Of a stretch of DNA of 64,000 nucleotides, positions 24,869 through 36,000 are shown piece by piece (the stretch's first letter is position 1; each line of letters opens with the position of its first letter). The notes under the pieces were generated by a model. The model ran no database searches. It was not told where the DNA came from and was given only the letters and a program-made list of their open reading frames with translations. Source of the DNA: CAWGYT01 sp963826795 (GTDB lineage: Bacteria; Planctomycetota; Planctomycetia; Pirellulales; Pirellulaceae); contig CAWGYT010000008.1 of NCBI GenBank assembly GCA_963826795.1, positions 310,001-374,000 on the forward strand, written 5' to 3'. The translations under genes were made by a program, and so were the position numbers.

Positions 24869-25672
24869 GTGTATCGATCCTCGGAAATTCTGGCGGCCGC
24901 CACGGCCGCCGCACGGTCGGCGGGCCGACTGCTTCAGGACCTTCAACCTCAGATCAGGCCCCGCGAAAAGGCCCCGGCGGACTTGGTGACGGACGCCGAT
25001 TTCGCGTCGCAGCGCGCGATTCGAAGCCGACTGACCCAAGAGTTTCCGGAGTATTCGTTTATCGGTGAAGAAGACAGCGCCGCGGACCGAGCGGCCGGCA
25101 GCGCCGCAATCCGCGACGGATCCCCCTGCTGGATTGTGGACCCGCTGGACGGCACCACCAACTACGTGCACGGTCTGGATAACTACTCCGTCTCGATCGC
25201 GCTTCGACATCGAAACGAGATGTTGCTGGGAGTGGTTTACGACCCGGTGCGTGATCAACTGTTCAGTGCCATCAAGGGGGCCGGAGCTTGCTTAAATGGA
25301 AGGGCGCTGGCGACGAGTTCGGTCGAGCGTCTGGATCAAGCGTTGGTCGCGGCCAGTTTCTCGGCGAAAGTGCCGCCGGATTCTCCCGAGGTGGCTCGCT
25401 TCGTGCAGGTCCTGCCCATCTGCCAAGCGATTCGCAGGCTCGGATCGGCGGCCCTGAACCTGTGCTATGTTGGCGCCGGTTTTATGGATGGCTACTGGGC
25501 CACCTCGGTCAAACTCTGGGACGTCGCAGCGGGGCTATTGATTGTTCAGGAGGCCGGGGGAACGGTCACCTCGATCGACGGTCGGGCATTGGATTGGGAC
25601 GATCCTCGTTTCTTGGCATCGGCGACCCCACCGCTGCATGCTGAATTGCTCGCGGCGCTTCGGCTGGCCTGA
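24869..25672 (+). CDS. Inositol monophosphatase family protein
   Basis: Magnesium-dependent phosphatase of the IMPase/SuhB/CysQ fold. Metal-binding motifs are in order: GEED (about residue 65-68), WIVDPLDGTTNYVHG (about residues 87-101) and LWDVAAGLLIVQEAGG near residue 220, plus GSAALNLCYVGAGFMDGYW. DPLDGTTN with the WDxAAG motif fits myo-inositol-1-phosphatase or a broad-specificity relative; CysQ-like or histidinol-phosphatase activity cannot be excluded. The GTG at 24869 with AGAAGGA seven bases upstream gives 267 residues, the normal family length; the longer frame from 24773 adds a non-conserved extension. Confidence 0.87.
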   Translation: MYRSSEILAAATAAARSAGRLLQDLQPQIRPREKAPADLVTDADFASQRAIRSRLTQEFPEYSFIGEEDSAADRAAGSAAIRDGSPCWIVDPLDGTTNYVHGLDNYSVSIALRHRNEMLLGVVYDPVRDQLFSAIKGAGACLNGRALATSSVERLDQALVAASFSAKVPPDSPEVARFVQVLPICQAIRRLGSAALNLCYVGAGFMDGYWATSVKLWDVAAGLLIVQEAGGTVTSIDGRALDWDDPRFLASATPPLHAELLAALRLA

Positions 25673-25974
25673 ACGCCGGGGCGGCCGGTGTTCGCCGACG
25701 CGCCCCGCCCCTCGACGTCGCGGGTCAAGAAATCGAGGCGCGAGCGACCGGACCGATGCGGGCTTGGATTCCCGAACCACAACGTTTCTTCGGTCTGGCT
25801 GTTTAGTTAAGATGGTAGAAAGTTCTCGATGATTCCCGCCGCCGGATTCATCCCGCTTCGCGTCCCAGTCCCGGCTGCTCGTCTCGCAAAATGGAACGGC
25901 TCAAGCGGTCGCCTAGTCACACTTCGACCGCACTGGCGTTCGTAGCGCTTCTTCAACCTCTACCGACGGACGTC
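25673..25974. other. Intergenic region before the first giant membrane protein
   Basis: About 300 bases follow the phosphatase gene. A weak stem GGGGCG (25678-25683) / CGCCCC (25701-25706) lies just after its stop without a T-run. The open frame continues upstream of the chosen start of the next gene to 25891 but shows no signal-peptide logic there. No promoter could be assigned. Confidence 0.35.
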
Positions 25975-28900
25975 ATGTCGCTCGACTCAATAGCTCGGCG
26001 GACTTTCAAGCGCGGCTTCGCCGGCTCATGGCGAGCGGCGATCGGCCTGTTGATCGTCTTGATCTTGGGATCGGCGCCCTTGTTCGGGCAACCGCCGGCG
26101 CGGCCCGAGCGGGCGCCGGGGCCCGGCGTCCTCGCGCCCGCGGTGACTCCCGCAGAGGCCGGCGAAACCCCGGGGCCGATCGTGGAGCAGGCGCCGCAAA
26201 CCCTGTATGTGCCGGACGAGCAAGGTCGTCCTGTTCCGCTGCTCAACATCCCCTTGGAGCGGATTCAGCGTCTCCTGAACCAGCAAGACGGTTTGGAACC
26301 GGGTCCTCGACCGCCCGCGTTCCAAATCGATCTGGTGACGATTCGGGGTGAGGTCCGCGAGGTGATGGCCGAGCTGGAAGTGGATCTCCAGGTGACGTTA
26401 CTTGAGCCGTTGGATTCGCGGGGCACGAATTGGACGTCGATTCCGCTGCGTTTCCACGACGCATCGCTGCTGGAACCGCCGACGCACGAGGGCGAGGGGC
26501 AGTTTCACCTGGTGTTTGACGAACAGGAAGGGTATCAGGGCTGGATCCAGCATGCCCATCCAGGCCAGCATCGATTGCGTTTGCGACTGGGCCTGCCCTT
26601 AACCGCGGTGGCGGAGGCGACGCAGCTGCGGTTCTTCCCGCCGCTGGCAAATCAGTCGGAATTGAGTCTCGGGCTGAGCGGTGAGGGCGTGACGGCGACG
26701 ATCGAGAATGCACGAAATCTGCAACTGGAATGGACGGCTGCGGGCAAGTCCAAGTTGACCGCTCAGGACCTCCGCAATCAAGTCCTGGTGACGTGGCGGC
26801 AAGGGGAGGATCTGAACGAACCTCGGCCGACCTACCTTGATGTGCGGGGCGATATCCGGGTCACGATTGACGGGCCGGGTGCGATTCGCAGCAACGTCAC
26901 GCTTGACTTGCAAAGTTACGGGCGGCCAATCGAGCAATTCGCGCTGGTGCTGCCGCCGAATACCAAGATCGTCTCCGGCAATCAACCGGGCTATAGCGTG
27001 AGCGAATTGACCAGCACGGGTCCCGGCCAGGAAACGCCCCGCACGACGGCCCAGATCAAGCTTGAAAAGCCCGGACCGCAGGCGCGGATTCAATTGGCGA
27101 CTCAGACCATCGAGCAGTCCGAAAGTATGGCAGCGGTCAACGTGGCGAACTTTGAGGTTGAGGGCGCGATTCGGCAGTCCGGCCGAGTCAGCCTCCTGAC
27201 CAGCGAAGACTGGCTCGTGTATTGGACACTGGGACCGTCGGTCCGGCGGGTTCAGAGTGTCGAGTCGGTGGAGACAACGCAGGAGCGCAAGGTACTGGCG
27301 AGCTTCCAGTATTTTCGTCAGCCCTGCCGACTGGACGTGCAAATCCAGCCCCAGGGAACACGGGTGGGCGTTGAGCCCCAGTATCGAATGCGGGTGGGCG
27401 AGGATCGAGTTTCGCTGGAGGCACAACTCAACTACAAGATTCGCGGGGCGCGGATTTCGTATCTGAATTTTTCCCTCAATGGCTGGCAACTGGACGAAAT
27501 CGGACCGAGCGGCGCCGTGGAGAATGACGACTTGCGCGCGGGCGGCAGTGACCAGATCAAATTGCGGCTGACAAAGGCGACGTCAGGCGACTTTCCGCTC
27601 ACCTTGCGACTTCATCGCCCCGTGACCGCTCAGCAAGGTACGCTGCGATTCCCGCTACCCTGGCCGACCGCCGACGCAGTCTCACCTGGATCCTTGTTGG
27701 TCAGCAGCGCGGAATCGGTCGTACTCAACTTCCGAGTGCCGGAAATGTCCGGACTGGTCCAGGATCCGCTGCTGGCCGCGAGTGCCAACGCCAGTCCGCC
27801 GACCTCCTCCGAATTGGTTCCGGCTGCCTTCCGGTTTCTGAGTGATCGAACGTTGGGCGAAGTCGTGATTGACTATGAAGTCCGCGCGCAGGAGGTCCGC
27901 GTCCGTTCGGACACGTTGATCGATTTAACTTCCGATACGGCCGAAGTAAGCCAGCGGATCGCCTACCGCGTGCGTTACGTCCCCGCGTCGCGCATCACGC
28001 TGGATGTGCCGAAACCGCTCTTCGATCTCTTGATCAATCCTCGATCTCGAAGTCGCGTCGATCTGCGACTGGAGGGTGAGTCGCTGGGCAGCGAGTGGTC
28101 GGAAGCCTCATCCGACGGCTGGGACGAAGTGCGCGGCGTGGTGCCGGTCGTGCTCGCGTTGGACCGTCCGCGTCTGGGCAGTTTCGATTTGGAGCTTCGT
28201 TATCCCTGGCCGTTGCGTCCCGGGACGCCGTCGGACTACACCGCGATCCCCCTGGCAGTTCCGCAAAGCAGCGAGCTGGTTTCCAATACCGCGACGCTCA
28301 GCCCGGTCGGTCCGCTGCGGGTGGAACCTGCGGAAGACGGCAACTGGATCCGTGACGATTCGATCGTCGCCACGAACGCCTTACAATCGATTGGGCTTGC
28401 ATCCTCCAATGGAGCCAGCCGGCTGCGAGTCCGCGTCTCACAACTGCAGGAAGCGGCCAGCGAAGAGACGCGAACCAGCGCGACCGTCGTGCAGCGGGCC
28501 TGGCTGCAATCGTGGCTCTCCCGCGATCGCCGCATGGATCGCGCCGTTTTTCGCATCGCGACGGGCGCCGATCGCGTGCAAGTGAAATTGCCGCCGGGGG
28601 TCGAGCAGTTGCTGGCGTTGGTCGACGGCGCACCGGTGGCGGCCGCCCACGCGGGCGACGAAGTCGTCGTTCCGCTCCCGCCTCAACATCGCTCCGATCT
28701 GACACTGGAATTGTCCTTGCAGTACGGCCAGCGCCCGGCGGTTGGCGACATGGAATTTCCGCCGCCGGTGCTGCGGGACGCCGTGGGACCGCGGCGCTGG
28801 TTCTGGCAGCTCCTCTTGCCTGCCAACGAGCATCTGCTGATCGCCGACCCGCGTCTCACGTCCTCCAACCGCTGGGTCCGGGCGGGATGGCTCTGGCGCC

Positions 28901-29418
28901 GCCAGGCGACTCAGCCTCAGCAAAGCCTCGAGTATTGGACCGAAGCGGCCGCGCAACCGCCGCTCCCCTCGGGACTCAATCAGTATCTGTTCAGTTCGTT
29001 CGACAAGGTCGATCAGTTCTCGATACGCACATGCCATCGCTATACGCTGGTCTATTTGGCGTCCAGTTTGACCTTGGGGTTAGGCCTCGGGTTGATGTAC
29101 GTGCCGCAGCTCCGCCATCCGTTCCTGCTGTTCGGCTTCGCGATCTTTTTGTTGTCGGCCACCTGGCTCTACCCCGACCTCTCGCTGCTCGTCAGCCAAG
29201 CGGGACTCTTGGGCGTGGTTTTGATCTTGGTGGCCGTCTTCATCGCGACGTTGATGCGGCAGCTCACCCTGCGACGATCCGCCATGGTCGCAGTGGGTCG
29301 TCGGCAAGCGGACTCGCGTAGCGGTGTGCAGATGCCCTGGCGGGACGGATCCGGGCCGCACACGACGATTGCGGGCCCTGCGCCGTCCGCGGCGATGATG
29401 CCCGATTCCAAGGCTTGA
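25975..29418 (+). CDS. Giant membrane-anchored beta-rich protein, unit 1
   Basis: The 1147-residue protein starts with a signal sequence (AAIGLLIVLILGSAPLFGQPPARP), a Pro/Ala-rich stretch, and a short conserved-looking motif LYVPDEQGRPVPLLNIPLERI. A very long beta-strand region follows with many alternating hydrophobic stretches and no cysteines to speak of. The C-terminus has two or three membrane helices (YTLVYLASSLTLGLGLGLM, FLLFGFAIFLLSATWLY, LLGVVLILVAVFIATLM) and a short cytoplasmic tail. The same plan occurs twice in the next gene, so these are paralogous units. I know of no function; an exported, inner-membrane-anchored beta-sandwich scaffold fits what is seen. The ATG at 25975 is chosen because the signal sequence starts shortly after it. 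Confidence 0.75.
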   Translation: MSLDSIARRTFKRGFAGSWRAAIGLLIVLILGSAPLFGQPPARPERAPGPGVLAPAVTPAEAGETPGPIVEQAPQTLYVPDEQGRPVPLLNIPLERIQRLLNQQDGLEPGPRPPAFQIDLVTIRGEVREVMAELEVDLQVTLLEPLDSRGTNWTSIPLRFHDASLLEPPTHEGEGQFHLVFDEQEGYQGWIQHAHPGQHRLRLRLGLPLTAVAEATQLRFFPPLANQSELSLGLSGEGVTATIENARNLQLEWTAAGKSKLTAQDLRNQVLVTWRQGEDLNEPRPTYLDVRGDIRVTIDGPGAIRSNVTLDLQSYGRPIEQFALVLPPNTKIVSGNQPGYSVSELTSTGPGQETPRTTAQIKLEKPGPQARIQLATQTIEQSESMAAVNVANFEVEGAIRQSGRVSLLTSEDWLVYWTLGPSVRRVQSVESVETTQERKVLASFQYFRQPCRLDVQIQPQGTRVGVEPQYRMRVGEDRVSLEAQLNYKIRGARISYLNFSLNGWQLDEIGPSGAVENDDLRAGGSDQIKLRLTKATSGDFPLTLRLHRPVTAQQGTLRFPLPWPTADAVSPGSLLVSSAESVVLNFRVPEMSGLVQDPLLAASANASPPTSSELVPAAFRFLSDRTLGEVVIDYEVRAQEVRVRSDTLIDLTSDTAEVSQRIAYRVRYVPASRITLDVPKPLFDLLINPRSRSRVDLRLEGESLGSEWSEASSDGWDEVRGVVPVVLALDRPRLGSFDLELRYPWPLRPGTPSDYTAIPLAVPQSSELVSNTATLSPVGPLRVEPAEDGNWIRDDSIVATNALQSIGLASSNGASRLRVRVSQLQEAASEETRTSATVVQRAWLQSWLSRDRRMDRAVFRIATGADRVQVKLPPGVEQLLALVDGAPVAAAHAGDEVVVPLPPQHRSDLTLELSLQYGQRPAVGDMEFPPPVLRDAVGPRRWFWQLLLPANEHLLIADPRLTSSNRWVRAGWLWRRQATQPQQSLEYWTEAAAQPPLPSGLNQYLFSSFDKVDQFSIRTCHRYTLVYLASSLTLGLGLGLMYVPQLRHPFLLFGFAIFLLSATWLYPDLSLLVSQAGLLGVVLILVAVFIATLMRQLTLRRSAMVAVGRRQADSRSGVQMPWRDGSGPHTTIAGPAPSAAMMPDSKA

Positions 29419-29455
29419 GACACACTCGGTCGGTTCCTCTTGAGGCCCATTGTTC

Positions 29456-30064
29456 ATGCGTCCCTGCTCGTCACTGCGATGCGAACGGCGCCCTCCGACG
29501 CTGGCCGCCCTGCTGCTCGCGCTGGCCGTCACGTCCGTCGCCGCGCAGGAGGCGACGAAGCCGGTGGTCAAGCCGCTGCGATATCGCATGATTTACGCGC
29601 CGCTGGATCAGATCGAGGCACTGGCCGACGGCGAGTATCGGACCGTGCGACGGGATGAATTCGAAGCGCGGCTGAAGGCGCTGCGAAACGAGATTCCGGC
29701 TCAGCTTCAGCAAGGCGTCGTGGTCACCCAGGCCTTGTACCGCGCGGCTCGAAGGACGACAACTGCTCAGTGGCAACGTGAACTGGCAAGTGACGTGTCT
29801 GGACGAGATGCCCGTCTGGTTTCGCTTGGGTCGGCCCAACTTGGCACTTTCGGATGTGCGATGGGTGGACGAGCCCGCGGCGTCGCGCGAGGCCGACTTC
29901 GGCAGCGGAGCGGAAGGGGAATGGCTGCTGCACGTTCCCTCGTCCGGGATGCTGCAGGCCCGCTGGACCCTCGCACCCCATGTCGCGAACGAGGAGGAGT
30001 TGACCTTCCACCTTCAACTGCCACGCTGTCCGGTCACGCGGATCGAGCTGCAACTGCCACGTGA
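29456..30064 (+). CDS. Giant membrane-anchored beta-rich protein, N-terminal part of unit 2 (frameshifted)
   Basis: This frame supplies the start of the second giant protein: a signal peptide (TLAALLLALAVTSVAAQEA) and the conserved-looking motif YRMIYAPLDQIEALADGEYRTVRRDEF, equivalent to the N-terminal motif of the preceding gene. Sense ends near base 29745 (ALYR). The frame of 29778-36440 continues it as LEGRQLLSGNVNWQVT; removing one G from the GCGCGG stretch at about 29744-29750 would make one frame. The ATG at 29456 is 37 bases after the previous stop, so the two giant genes form an operon. Confidence 0.7.
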   Translation: MRPCSSLRCERRPPTLAALLLALAVTSVAAQEATKPVVKPLRYRMIYAPLDQIEALADGEYRTVRRDEFEARLKALRNEIPAQLQQGVVVTQALYRAARRTTTAQWQRELASDVSGRDARLVSLGSAQLGTFGCAMGGRARGVARGRLRQRSGRGMAAARSLVRDAAGPLDPRTPCRERGGVDLPPSTATLSGHADRAATAT

Positions 30065-33000
30065 CTATGAATTGGTCAGCGATGCCGGAGTGACGCGGCG
30101 GATCGAGCTCGAACAAGACCCCGCCGCGTTGCAGAGTGGCCCTGCCTTCGTGACCGCGACGGACCTCTGGCAAGTCGATTTGGGCGGACGCCAAACGTGT
30201 CAGCTTCAGCTGCGCCGCGGCGACGCCCCACCGCCTCAGTTGGCCCTGCGACAAACCACGCGTTACACCGTTTCCGAGCAGGGGCTGGAGCTGGTGGCGG
30301 ACTTGCAGCTGGATTGCGACCAACGCGAGTTGCGGCACCTGGACCTGGAGGTCGCGCCCGAACTGCAGATCACCAAAGTGATTCATGAGGGCGATTCGCT
30401 GGCCTGGACGGTCAGCCGAGAGCAGCCGTCGACCAACCGCGTGACCATCGCGTTTGCCCAACCGCTCCGCGGACTGAACCGCTTGGTGCGGGTCACGGCC
30501 GTCGCGCCGCCCAACGTCTATCAGGATTCGCCCCTGCCTCGCGTCAGGGTCGTCGACGTGCAGTGGCAACAAGAGGCGGTACGGCTCAAAATCAATCCTC
30601 CCGTACAGCTCGAATCGCTCAGCCTGCGTGACGCGCTCCAGGTCCTCCCCTCCGGCAGCGAACCCAACGGACCGCCCGCGCTGGCTTTCCAGTGCGAGGG
30701 TCCGGATTATGAATTGCGGGTGGACTTGGCGCCCGCCCGGGCCGAACGCGACTTTCGCGCCGCGACGCGAATCGAAATCAACGCCAACGAGCTCCTCGCC
30801 ACGATTCGGGTCGACGTGCGGAGTCGGACGCCCGACGATTTTCAGATTCGGGGGACGTTGCAAGACAATTGGAATCTTGAATCGATCGAAACCGAGGACC
30901 CGCGTTTGATTGACGAATGGCAGGTGGTCAGTTCGCCCACCGCGCCCCGCCAGCTCGAGCTTCGCTTTGCCGACGGGCTGTCCACAACCCGCTGGACGCA
31001 GCTCACCATCCAGGCTCGCCGGTCGATCGAGATTGGTGAGACTCCGCTTCCCCTGAGCGAACTTCAGCCCCTGACGCTGGCCGAATCCGACTCCAGCGTC
31101 AGGCGATTTCTGAGTTGGCAAGCGGCGCCGGGGATCGAGGTTTCCTTTCCCAACGACGGCCGCCTGACTTGGTTGGGTCTGGACGACCTGGATGCCCGCG
31201 AGACGCGACTGGTCGGGCCTCAGGTCGGCGAGCGGGTGTTGCTGCTGGATCCCACGACGCTTGGGGAAACGGCGTGGATTCGCCAACAAGCCGACGAGGA
31301 AGCACGCGTCGCGGCTCGGATCCAAATCATGGCGCAGGTTTCAAGCCGAACGACGCAAGAGCGATATCGACTGGAGATCGAACGGCTCGGAGGCCAGCTT
31401 CAACAGTTGCACGTTCTGCTCTCGCAAGCCCGAACGGAGGACCTTCGTTGGTTCTTAGAGGAGGCGCCCCAGCGCGAGCTGCCGGCTCGACGCCAACGCG
31501 ACCCCGAGTTGGCCGGCGGAGAGGTTTGGGAGATCGATTGGCCGGAATACGCCGAAGGAACGGTCATCCTGGTGGGTGAGCGGAGTTGGCCGACGACCGC
31601 CCGCGACTCGATCGCGTTGGCACGAATCGGCGAGGCCGCGACGCAGGAAGGGACGGTCTTGATCGAAGGATCGAACGAACTGCAATTGAGTGTTCAAGCC
31701 GCGACGCTCTTCACGCCGTTGCCGGTCGAGCAGCCCCGCTTTCGGAAACTCGCCCCCCGCCGCTACGCCTACCGGTACGCGCCCCTGGCCGAAATCTTCA
31801 CGCCGGAGCCGCTCCTCAGCCTGGAGACCCGCGCCTCGCCGGACGCTGCCTCGTCGCTGCTTGTCTGGCGAATGCTGACGGAAACGCAATTGGACCAGAC
31901 CGGCATCGCCCGTAACGACATCACACTCTGGGGCGAAAACCTCGGCACGGATCATCTGTTGGTGCGTCTGCCGGCCGAATGCGTCGTCCGACAAGTGCTC
32001 GTCAACCAGGTCGAGCCGACCTATCAGTCCACCGAGTCGGGTCAGTTACGGATTCCGCTGCCAACGACGGAGCGTTTTCCGTGCATTCAGTTGCGTTACG
32101 ACCACCTGGGCGCACCGCTGGGCTGGTGGAATCGAATCGCCGCTCATTCGCCGCAGGTCGAGGCCACCGTGCTCGACCGTCAATGGCGGCTTTGGACACC
32201 CCCGGACTACGGCCTGGCTCCCCACGACCCTCAGCGATTGGGCCCGGTCGGCGCCCAGTTGTTTGGACCGTTGGCCCGGCGGTCAGGCCAGCTGCCGTTC
32301 GACTTTTTTTCGGCCCAATCGTGGCAGGACGTGTGGGGCGTGTGGTTGGCCAGCCGCGAGCCGCTGGGTCCCAAGGCGGCGCGAATCCTGACTTGGCTCG
32401 GACAGCGAGAACTCGCGTCGGTCGGCCAGTGGCTGGATCAATGCGAGGGGCTGGAGGCGTGGATCGACGCGGTCCAGCTGGCCGACCTGGGCTTGACTCC
32501 TCAAACCGCGCTGCCGGACACCGCGCTCCCGGAGGACCTGCTGCGCGGCCTGGATCGGCTCCAACGTCTGCAGCTGGGGTTGGTCGAAATTGGCGGTCAG
32601 GTGGTGATTACCAGTCAAGCCGCGTTGGCCAGCTATCCCCAGGCGGTGGCCACGGCCGAGAGTGCATCCGTGATCCACCTGCACGAAGATCGCGTGGAAT
32701 CCGGCGAGCTAAGCGGCACATTCAACCAACGAGCGCGCGTCAGTTTTCTGCCCGCGCGAGCCTGGCAGGACGCCATGCTCGTATGGACGCCTGCCGCGTC
32801 CGAGGTCACGCCCTATGTGTTCAATGGCTGGCAACGCCACTCGGTCTCGGACCTCGAGTCCCAAGGGGCGCGGATCTATCATCGGGTCAGCCACGAAGTG
32901 CTGCGCACGATCAGCTTCATGCTGGCCCTGGCCCTCACTTGGCGGCTGGCACGAGTGAGCCTGCGGCGGGGTGTGATTCCGCTGGCCGCGTTTCTGGCGC

Positions 33001-36000
33001 TGTGGCTCTTGGGCCCGCTTCCACTGAGCAGTCTCGCACTGAGCTCGGTTTGGGGCTGCGTCTGCGGGTGGTTCATCCCTTTGTTGCAGCCGCGGCCCGG
33101 AGCGGGCGGCGGCGAGGCCTCGTCCTTGGCGACCCGCGGGTCGCTGACGACGCGGATGGCCGTCACACTCATGGTCTGCGGGGCGCTCAGTTCGGTCGCT
33201 CGCGCTCAAACCGAACCGGGTCAAGCGGCCGAGGACCCGGTGCTCGAAGTGCTTGTCCCTGCCGATTTGCACGGAGAGCCTCAGAGCGATTACGTGCTGG
33301 TGCCGCTGCCGTTGGTCCAGCGGTTGTGGACGGCACCCGGCAACGGCTCGACCCCCTCCGTTCCTTGGATCCTGTCGCAGGCCGCCTACCTGGGCGCACT
33401 GGAAACGGCGACCGCCCAGGCGCCGCTGGAGTTGAACACGATCACCGCCGATTTTGAGCTCCAGATCAATCAGCCTGACGGCATGATCCAATTCCCCTTG
33501 GCGGCTGAAGCGGCGGCGGCGCTGAAACGAGAGGCGTACTTGGATGGTCGGCCGGTCGAATTGCAATGGGATCCGGTTCGATCGGCGCTACGCGTCCCGG
33601 TACGGCAAACCGGCCGGCATCATTTGCAACTGAGCTTCCACACGGTGACGGTGACAGATCAGGGTCGAGCGGCCGTCCGACTGCCGATTCCTTCGACCCC
33701 GCAGGCAACGCTGTCGCTGACGTCGCCTCAAGATCTGCAATCGATTGTCGTCCCCTCGTCCCAGGGCGCGATCCAGCGACGCGAAGCCACTGGGCAGCTG
33801 CGCGTCGACCTTGGCCCCACCCACGAGCTGCGTGTCGAGTGGCCGGTGACCAATGCCGTGGACCGCTCGCCCAGCATCGACCAGCTAAGTTGGCTGATCC
33901 TGGACCGGAACGCGGTTCGCTTGGAAGTTCAGTTGATCGTCGACACGCGTCGCTATCTCGAGCCCACGCTGTTGATTGAGGCGGACGAGCGGCTTCAGTT
34001 GGACGTCAGCATGAGTGACCAGCCGATGTCACTCGCGCCCGCCGCCGAGCCCGGCGTGCGACGGATGGAGTTCGACCTGAACGCGGCGAAAGATCAGGCG
34101 GTGATTCGCTTGAGTTTCGTGGTTTCGGGAGCCACCGGGATCGGCCAAGTGGGCTTCCCCCGGTTCCACCCGGTCGGCGTCCCGGTGACGCACTGGTTGG
34201 GCGTCTCGGGCGGCGCGGGACTTGTGCTGCGAGTTGACCCGGGAAATGGCGCGACGCTCTCGGCCAACGACTATGCCGCCCGCTGGGGCGGGGCGGAGGC
34301 TCCAGATTACGCCTACGCCTTCACGACCGAGGCGCGCGGGTGGAACTGCCAGGGACAGGAATCGACGCCGCTGGCACAAGTCGATGTGCAGGCCTCCTAT
34401 GCGCTCGGTCAGGCCACGACCCGCGCGATTTTCCTGGCGAACGTCCGAGCGGACCTGGCGGTGACGTTTCAGCAGCAGCTGGAGTTGCCGGAGGACTTTC
34501 GTATCGAGACGGTTCAAATTCTGGGCAGTGGCAACAACCGTCCGGTTCGGTGGACTCGGCCCACGCCGGACAGCGCCAGCCTGTTTTTCGACGAGCCCAT
34601 GCGGGGTTCGTTTCAGCTGAGCGTGACCGGCCGTCAAGACGATCAGCCGCTGGGCCGGCGCCGATTGCCAAGACTGAGCTTCCGCGACGCCGTTCAGACG
34701 ACCTCCCAGCTTGACCTCTTCCGCCAAAGCGATGTGCTCCTGGCGGATGGCCTCGCCGCGGCGCCGCCTGAGATCTCGCCGTTCGTCCGTAATCAGCTCG
34801 GACTGGCGCGTTGGTCGAGTCGCCGCGAGGCCCCCGAGCAAGACACCGCGTGGGATGTCGAGGTCCAGCCGAATCAGCGACAACTCGAGGCGACGTTGAC
34901 GAACGTGATTTCTCGGCAACAAGGCACGTGGCTGCAACAGTTGGAGCTGGCGCTGGAACTGAAACACGGCGTTCTCGATTCGCTCACGTTCGAAATCCCA
35001 ACGGAATGGACGGCAAGTATTCAGGACAATCCGCGGATCCGAATTGTGTATGCCCAGGCACCGCGGTCGTCGATGGCGCGCGTCACGATTTGGCCGTTGG
35101 ACCAACCCTTGGACCCGACGACTCCGGTCGTGTTTTCGGGACCTGTCCCCGTCACACCCGGTCAACCGCTCAGCGTGCCGAACATTCGGCTGCTGGACGA
35201 GGGGCGGATCCAGCGTCGTTTGTACCTACCGAGCACCGCCGATGGGCAATCGCTGCTGTGGAATACATCGGGGCTGGAACCGCTTTCGGACGACGTTGCG
35301 CCGCCCAAGAGCCTCGTGTCGTCGGGGGACTACCGTGGCTATCAGATCGTGGGCGCCGAGTTTCAGGCGATCCGGTTGCCGGCCAAGACAGCCGTCGGCA
35401 CGCCCCGAGTTGCGCTCAGCGACTATGTCGTCGCCTCGCAGCGCGGTGATCGCTACACGGGCCTGGCACTATTTGACTTGCTGCCGGATGGGGTGGACGA
35501 GTGCTGGGTCGAATTTCCTGCCTCGCTGCGTCCCGTCGCGATGACCGTCGAGACTCAACCACAGCGGATCGAATGGGTGCAGGGAACACGACGAACCCGG
35601 TTGCGACTGGCGTCCAATGTCCTGCCGCAACGGATTCGTGTCCAATACGTTGGGCATTGGCCCCGCAGCTCCGTACCGGCTGGCGACGCGACGTGGCTGG
35701 CCCCTCGCCTGATCACTGCCGACCGTCGTGGCCGGCTAACGAGTCTGCCAGTGGATCGAACGCTCTGGACCGTCCGCCCTCCGACTGAATTCAATGTCAC
35801 GTTTCTCCGCCCCACGGTTCGCTGGGAAACTCAACAGCGAACCCGTCTCGTCCACCTGACGGCGATGCTTGATTTGGCGGCACGCCAGGCAACGGACTTC
35901 ACACTTCCCGACATGCAGCGCTGGTATTCTGCGTGGGGCGAGCGGCTCGCGGCGGCCCAGGCTTCAACTCGAATCGAGGCCGCCGTCTTGGCGAATGACA

